In this document: positions 7,483 to 9,815 of the stretch, piece after piece
Position numbering within the stretch: position 1 is the first letter of the stretch
Layout: every line of letters begins with the position of its first letter
Origin: BM520 sp964594665
Lineage (GTDB): Bacteria; Bacteroidota; Bacteroidia; Bacteroidales; BM520
Direction: 5' to 3'
Assembly: GCA_964594665.1 (NCBI GenBank)
Contig: CAZQNY010000110.1
Coordinates: forward strand, 1-9,815
DNA length: 9,815 nt
The notes under the pieces: model-generated
What the model saw: only the letters and a program-made list of their open reading frames with translations
Database searches by the model: none
What the model was told of the DNA's origin: nothing
Made by a program: the position numbers and the translations under genes

Positions 7483-8187
7483 TCAGCGCAAAAAGTGCTT
7501 GGCTACAAATTGCTGAAAAACATCTTTATATTGCTCACTTACAGGAATATATACGTCAGGAGGGAAGACAATCCTGTTGCGCTCTATGGTTGTTATTTTT
7601 TCAAGGTTAACAATAAAGGAACGGTGTACACGCATAAACCGTGTCGAGGGCAGTTTTTCTTCCAGTTTTTTAATACTCATCAATGACAAAACATGTGATT
7701 GATCGGTAAGGTGAATTTTCACATATTCCCTCATGCCTTCGATATAGGCAATATCATTATAATTTACTCGTAAAACTTTGTATTCTGATTTGACAAATAT
7801 GTGGTCGTCATGGAGTTCTGCCGGCTCTGATTGCTGAATACGCTGTCGTGCTCTTTCCGAAGCCTTTAAAAAATCAGGATAAGCGATAGGCTTAACAAGA
7901 TAATCAACAGCATCAACTTTAAAACCTTCCACAGCATATTCACTATATGCCGTTGTAAAAATGATGGCCGGCTTTACGATTAATGATTTCACCAGTTCCA
8001 TGCCGTTTAAATCCGGCATATTAATATCCACAAAAAGAAGGTCAACAACATTGTTTTGTAAAAATGCCAATGCATCCAGGGCATTATTAAAGGCACCACT
8101 CAGGTTAAGGAATGGTGTTTTTTTAATATAACCTTCCATCTGTCGTAAGGCCAGCGGTTCATCATCTATTGTAACACAGTTTATCAT
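7483..8187 (-). CDS. LytTR-family response regulator
   Basis: The protein has 234 residues. The N-terminal receiver domain (1-115) has the acidic pair D8/D9, the phosphoacceptor D54 in LLFVDINMPDLNG, T78/T79 in IIFTTAYSEYA and the conserved K99 in YLVKP. A linker leads to a LytTR DNA-binding domain (about 128-232) with the typical segments DIAYIEGMREYVKIH, MSIKKLEEKLP and FMRVHRSFIVN. This is the standard regulator of LytS/LytTR systems, which bind direct-repeat operators; its target genes are not identifiable here. Its ATG overlaps the kinase stop codon as ATGA (8184-8187), so the two are translationally coupled and form a cognate pair. All key receiver residues are present. Confidence 0.95.
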   Translation of the reverse strand: MINCVTIDDEPLALRQMEGYIKKTPFLNLSGAFNNALDALAFLQNNVVDLLFVDINMPDLNGMELVKSLIVKPAIIFTTAYSEYAVEGFKVDAVDYLVKPIAYPDFLKASERARQRIQQSEPAELHDDHIFVKSEYKVLRVNYNDIAYIEGMREYVKIHLTDQSHVLSLMSIKKLEEKLPSTRFMRVHRSFIVNLEKITTIERNRIVFPPDVYIPVSEQYKDVFQQFVAKHFLR

Positions 8188-9257
8188 ATCGGTATTCCCA
8201 TTTTTATATCATACTGATTTTCGTTTTCTGTAATGTGTAAAATATGCTTATCACCATAAAGCAGCGCAAGTCTGTTTTTGCTGTTTTCGATACCAATGCC
8301 ACCTTTCTCTTTTTCACAAGCTGCTTTATGTTTACTGTTTTTAATACTAAACCAGAGCGTCTGTTTTTCTATTGCAAATCTAATATGAATAAACGATTCA
8401 TTCTGGTAGCTGATACCATGCTTAAAAGCATTTTCAATAAAGGAAATAAACAAAAGTGGCGGCAGGTCGACAGGTGGAAGATTGTCGGGAATATCCAGAA
8501 TAATATCAACCTTTTCAGGATAGCGAAGCCGCATGAGCTCCACATAGTTCTCCACAAAAGTAATCTCTTTTGAAAGGGCGATTTTTTCTCCCTGAGAGTC
8601 GTATAAAAGATAACTCATTAATCGGGAAAGCTTGATAACTGCTGTCTTGGCCTCCTCAGTATCTACATCAATGAGGACATGAATATTGTTAAGTGTATTA
8701 AGGAAAAAGTGAGGGCTTATCTGCGTTCTTAGAAATGCGAGTTTGTTTTTTGTGTTCTCTTTTTCCAGCTCTGTTTGTTTTTGTTTGGTGTCGACCCACC
8801 GCATTGAAATGGCAAGGCCTGTGTCGAAGCCAAGAATCAATACGCTCATTATTAGCATGTTGGCAAATGAAGGGATCATGGGTCCCGGTTTTGGGCGTGG
8901 TCGGTAGCCGGGGCCAAAACTGCTATCCGGTGGAATAGTGTTAACAGGAACCATTGCTTGCATAGGATGGGAGGTCAAGTATACAATCCCGCAAAGTGCA
9001 ATAACCAACACTATGGCTGATGCAAAGTAAAGAACCCTTTTACCGGAGAAAAAGTATTTTGGCAACAGGATATAATGATGTATTAAAAAGGCGCCTAAAA
9101 GAAAGGCATTTTCTTTCCAGATCCGGAAAACCTGATCCCAGTTGATTCCATTACTTGCAAACCCAAACAAAAGAGGTATTGAGAATAAAAGAATCCATAC
9201 AAAGGCAAGTACTGTTCCCTCAATAGAAAATATTTTTTTTAAAAATATTTTTTTCAT
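8184..9257 (-). CDS. LytS-type membrane sensor histidine kinase (His_kinase family)
   Basis: The protein has 357 residues. Four membrane helices (about 13-33, 47-66, 75-95, 129-151) form the sensor. The loop between helices 3 and 4 (96-128) is rich in Pro and Gly and should face the periplasm. A short coiled coil (about 156-177) leads to the His_kinase domain, with H183 in QISPHFFLNTLNNIH. The ATPase part has FIENAFKHG (273-281) and GGIGIENSKNRL (319-330), as in LytS/YehU-type kinases. There is no PAS, GAF or 7TM-5TMR input domain, so the membrane region itself is the likely sensor and the ligand is unknown. The partner is the overlapping LytTR regulator downstream. The start at 9257 gives an N-terminus with a duplicated KKIF motif. 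The SPHFF version of the H box differs slightly from the classical NPHFLFN. Confidence 0.93.
   Translation of the reverse strand: MKKIFLKKIFSIEGTVLAFVWILLFSIPLLFGFASNGINWDQVFRIWKENAFLLGAFLIHHYILLPKYFFSGKRVLYFASAIVLVIALCGIVYLTSHPMQAMVPVNTIPPDSSFGPGYRPRPKPGPMIPSFANMLIMSVLILGFDTGLAISMRWVDTKQKQTELEKENTKNKLAFLRTQISPHFFLNTLNNIHVLIDVDTEEAKTAVIKLSRLMSYLLYDSQGEKIALSKEITFVENYVELMRLRYPEKVDIILDIPDNLPPVDLPPLLFISFIENAFKHGISYQNESFIHIRFAIEKQTLWFSIKNSKHKAACEKEKGGIGIENSKNRLALLYGDKHILHITENENQYDIKMGIPI
9227..9254 (-). repeat. 15-nt-period AT-rich direct repeat at the start of the LytS-type kinase
   Basis: On the plus strand AAAATATTTTTTT occurs at 9227-9239 and again at 9242-9254. On the coding strand this spells KKIF-L-KKIF, codons 2-10 of the kinase. 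The repeat contains homopolymer runs of eight (9233-9240) and seven (9248-9254) identical bases. Slippage within a run would shift the frame at the start of the gene, while gain or loss of a whole repeat unit would be in frame. Confidence 0.7.
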
Positions 9258-9301
9258 TTTTAATTATAAACTCTTTTGGTTTTGCCGATTGATAACACAA
9301 A

Positions 9302-9309
9302 CAAATATA
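9302..9309 (-). promoter_or_regulatory. Possible -7 element for the LytS/LytTR operon
   Basis: The minus strand reads TATATTTG, an exact TAnnTTTG match, directly downstream of the preceding gene's stop and 44 nt before the kinase ATG. No TTTG is seen at the expected -33 distance, which would lie inside the upstream coding region. A separate promoter for the two-component operon is plausible; read-through from the upstream gene is the alternative. Confidence 0.35.
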
Positions 9310-9313
9310 AGAA

Positions 9314-9815
9314 TTATCTGGTTTTAATGAATTTTCCTGAAAACCTGCTGTCACCAGCCGTGGCCATTATCATATAAACACCATCAGGATAATCTTCAAT
9401 ATGAAGTATAATATCCGGTTCGTTTACGAATGTTTTATTCAGAATAAGCTTACCGTAAAGATCAAAAACCTTTATGACTTCAATCTGGTTAGAGGTATTG
9501 TTTAGTGATATATTAACATATGTTTTTGCGGGGCTGGGATATAGAGAAATTGTTGATGAAGGTTGCTCTGTGGTACCAACACCGGAGACGTCAGTATCTC
9601 TCACCAGGCGTACAAAGTTATATATTCTGATCACATCACCCTGCGGACCGTTTCCATAAGGATAATCATCGGGGTTTCCTGTTTTGGGGTCACTACGCTG
9701 AGCTCCGGCGCCATGGACATCCATGAAAATGTAATTTCCGGATCCGGGTGGTTCCTCCATAAAACCTGATGCCTCACCAAAAGCAACATAAGAAGCAAAG
9801 CTTCCGGAACTTCCT
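9314..9815 (-). CDS. T9SS-sorted secreted protein, possibly YHYH-type, 5' truncated
   Basis: The frame is open from the right edge of the window to the stop at 9314. About 18 codons precede the first internal ATG at 9760, so the start is outside the window. The visible part is about 167 residues. Its N-terminal portion contains the string DVHGAGAQRSDPKTG and, about ten residues later, GPQGDVIRIYNFVRLVRD, which from memory resembles the C-terminal end of YHYH-domain proteins; this is a recollection, not a search result. A linker (VGTTEQPSS) leads to a classic T9SS type A sorting domain of about 75 residues (SLYPSPAKTYVNI, then VFDLYGKLIL, DYPDGVYMIM and finally GKFIKTR). The mature protein should be exported through the outer membrane by T9SS. 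It precedes the LytS-type kinase on the same strand, with a 56-nt gap. Confidence 0.85.
   Translation of the reverse strand, partial: GSSGSFASYVAFGEASGFMEEPPGSGNYIFMDVHGAGAQRSDPKTGNPDDYPYGNGPQGDVIRIYNFVRLVRDTDVSGVGTTEQPSSTISLYPSPAKTYVNISLNNTSNQIEVIKVFDLYGKLILNKTFVNEPDIILHIEDYPDGVYMIMATAGDSRFSGKFIKTR

Noticed and set aside
9258..9313. Terminator or small RNA between the second T9SS gene and the LytS-type kinase
   Set aside because: No stable hairpin with a T tract is visible in the 56 nt; only a possible -7 element was found.

Overview
The window looks like a chromosomal segment of a member of the Bacteroidota. Two genes end in type IX secretion (T9SS) type A sorting domains, which are essentially confined to this phylum. 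Candidate promoters fit the phylum's -33 TTTG / -7 TAnnTTTG pattern, most leaders lack a clear Shine-Dalgarno sequence, and there is a LytS/LytTR-type two-component pair. A free-living, possibly marine or sediment, polymer-degrading member of the class Bacteroidia is a reasonable guess, but the sequence does not fix the genus.

Layout. (1) 1-2816, plus: the 3' part of a very large modular secreted protein, with a five-Asp-box sialidase-like propeller, an FN3-like module, a jelly-roll-like module, two tandem PKD-like repeats, a third Ig/PKD-like module and a T9SS tail. (2) 2837-4732, minus: a membrane sensor histidine kinase whose periplasmic part resembles ABC-type substrate-binding proteins (ABC_sub_bind/TrpX-like). 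It has its own well-formed promoter and no adjacent response regulator. (3) 4834-5913, minus: an exported single-domain S9-type serine peptidase or alpha/beta hydrolase. (4) 6045-7481, plus: a two-gene unit of a small lipoprotein and an EamA/DMT-family 10-TM transporter, divergent from the peptidase. (5) 7483-9257, minus: a LytTR response regulator and its LytS-type kinase, joined by an ATGA overlap. (6) 9314-9815, minus: the 3' end of a second T9SS-sorted protein.

The window is gene-dense. No intergenic gap exceeds about 130 bases, and the two convergent junctions are 20 bases and 1 base long. I found no tRNA, rRNA, CRISPR array, insertion sequence, attachment site or convincing intrinsic terminator.

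Functionally the region combines secreted or cell-surface proteins (two T9SS cargo proteins, an exported peptidase, a lipoprotein), one inner-membrane transporter and two sensory systems. This suits an organism that processes external polymers and senses small solutes, but no sequence evidence ties all the genes into one pathway. I do not see a clear novel defence, mobile or biosynthetic system. The points most worth checking are the orphan kinase with its solute-binding-like sensor, the lipoprotein-transporter pair, and the truncated modular T9SS proteins at the two edges.
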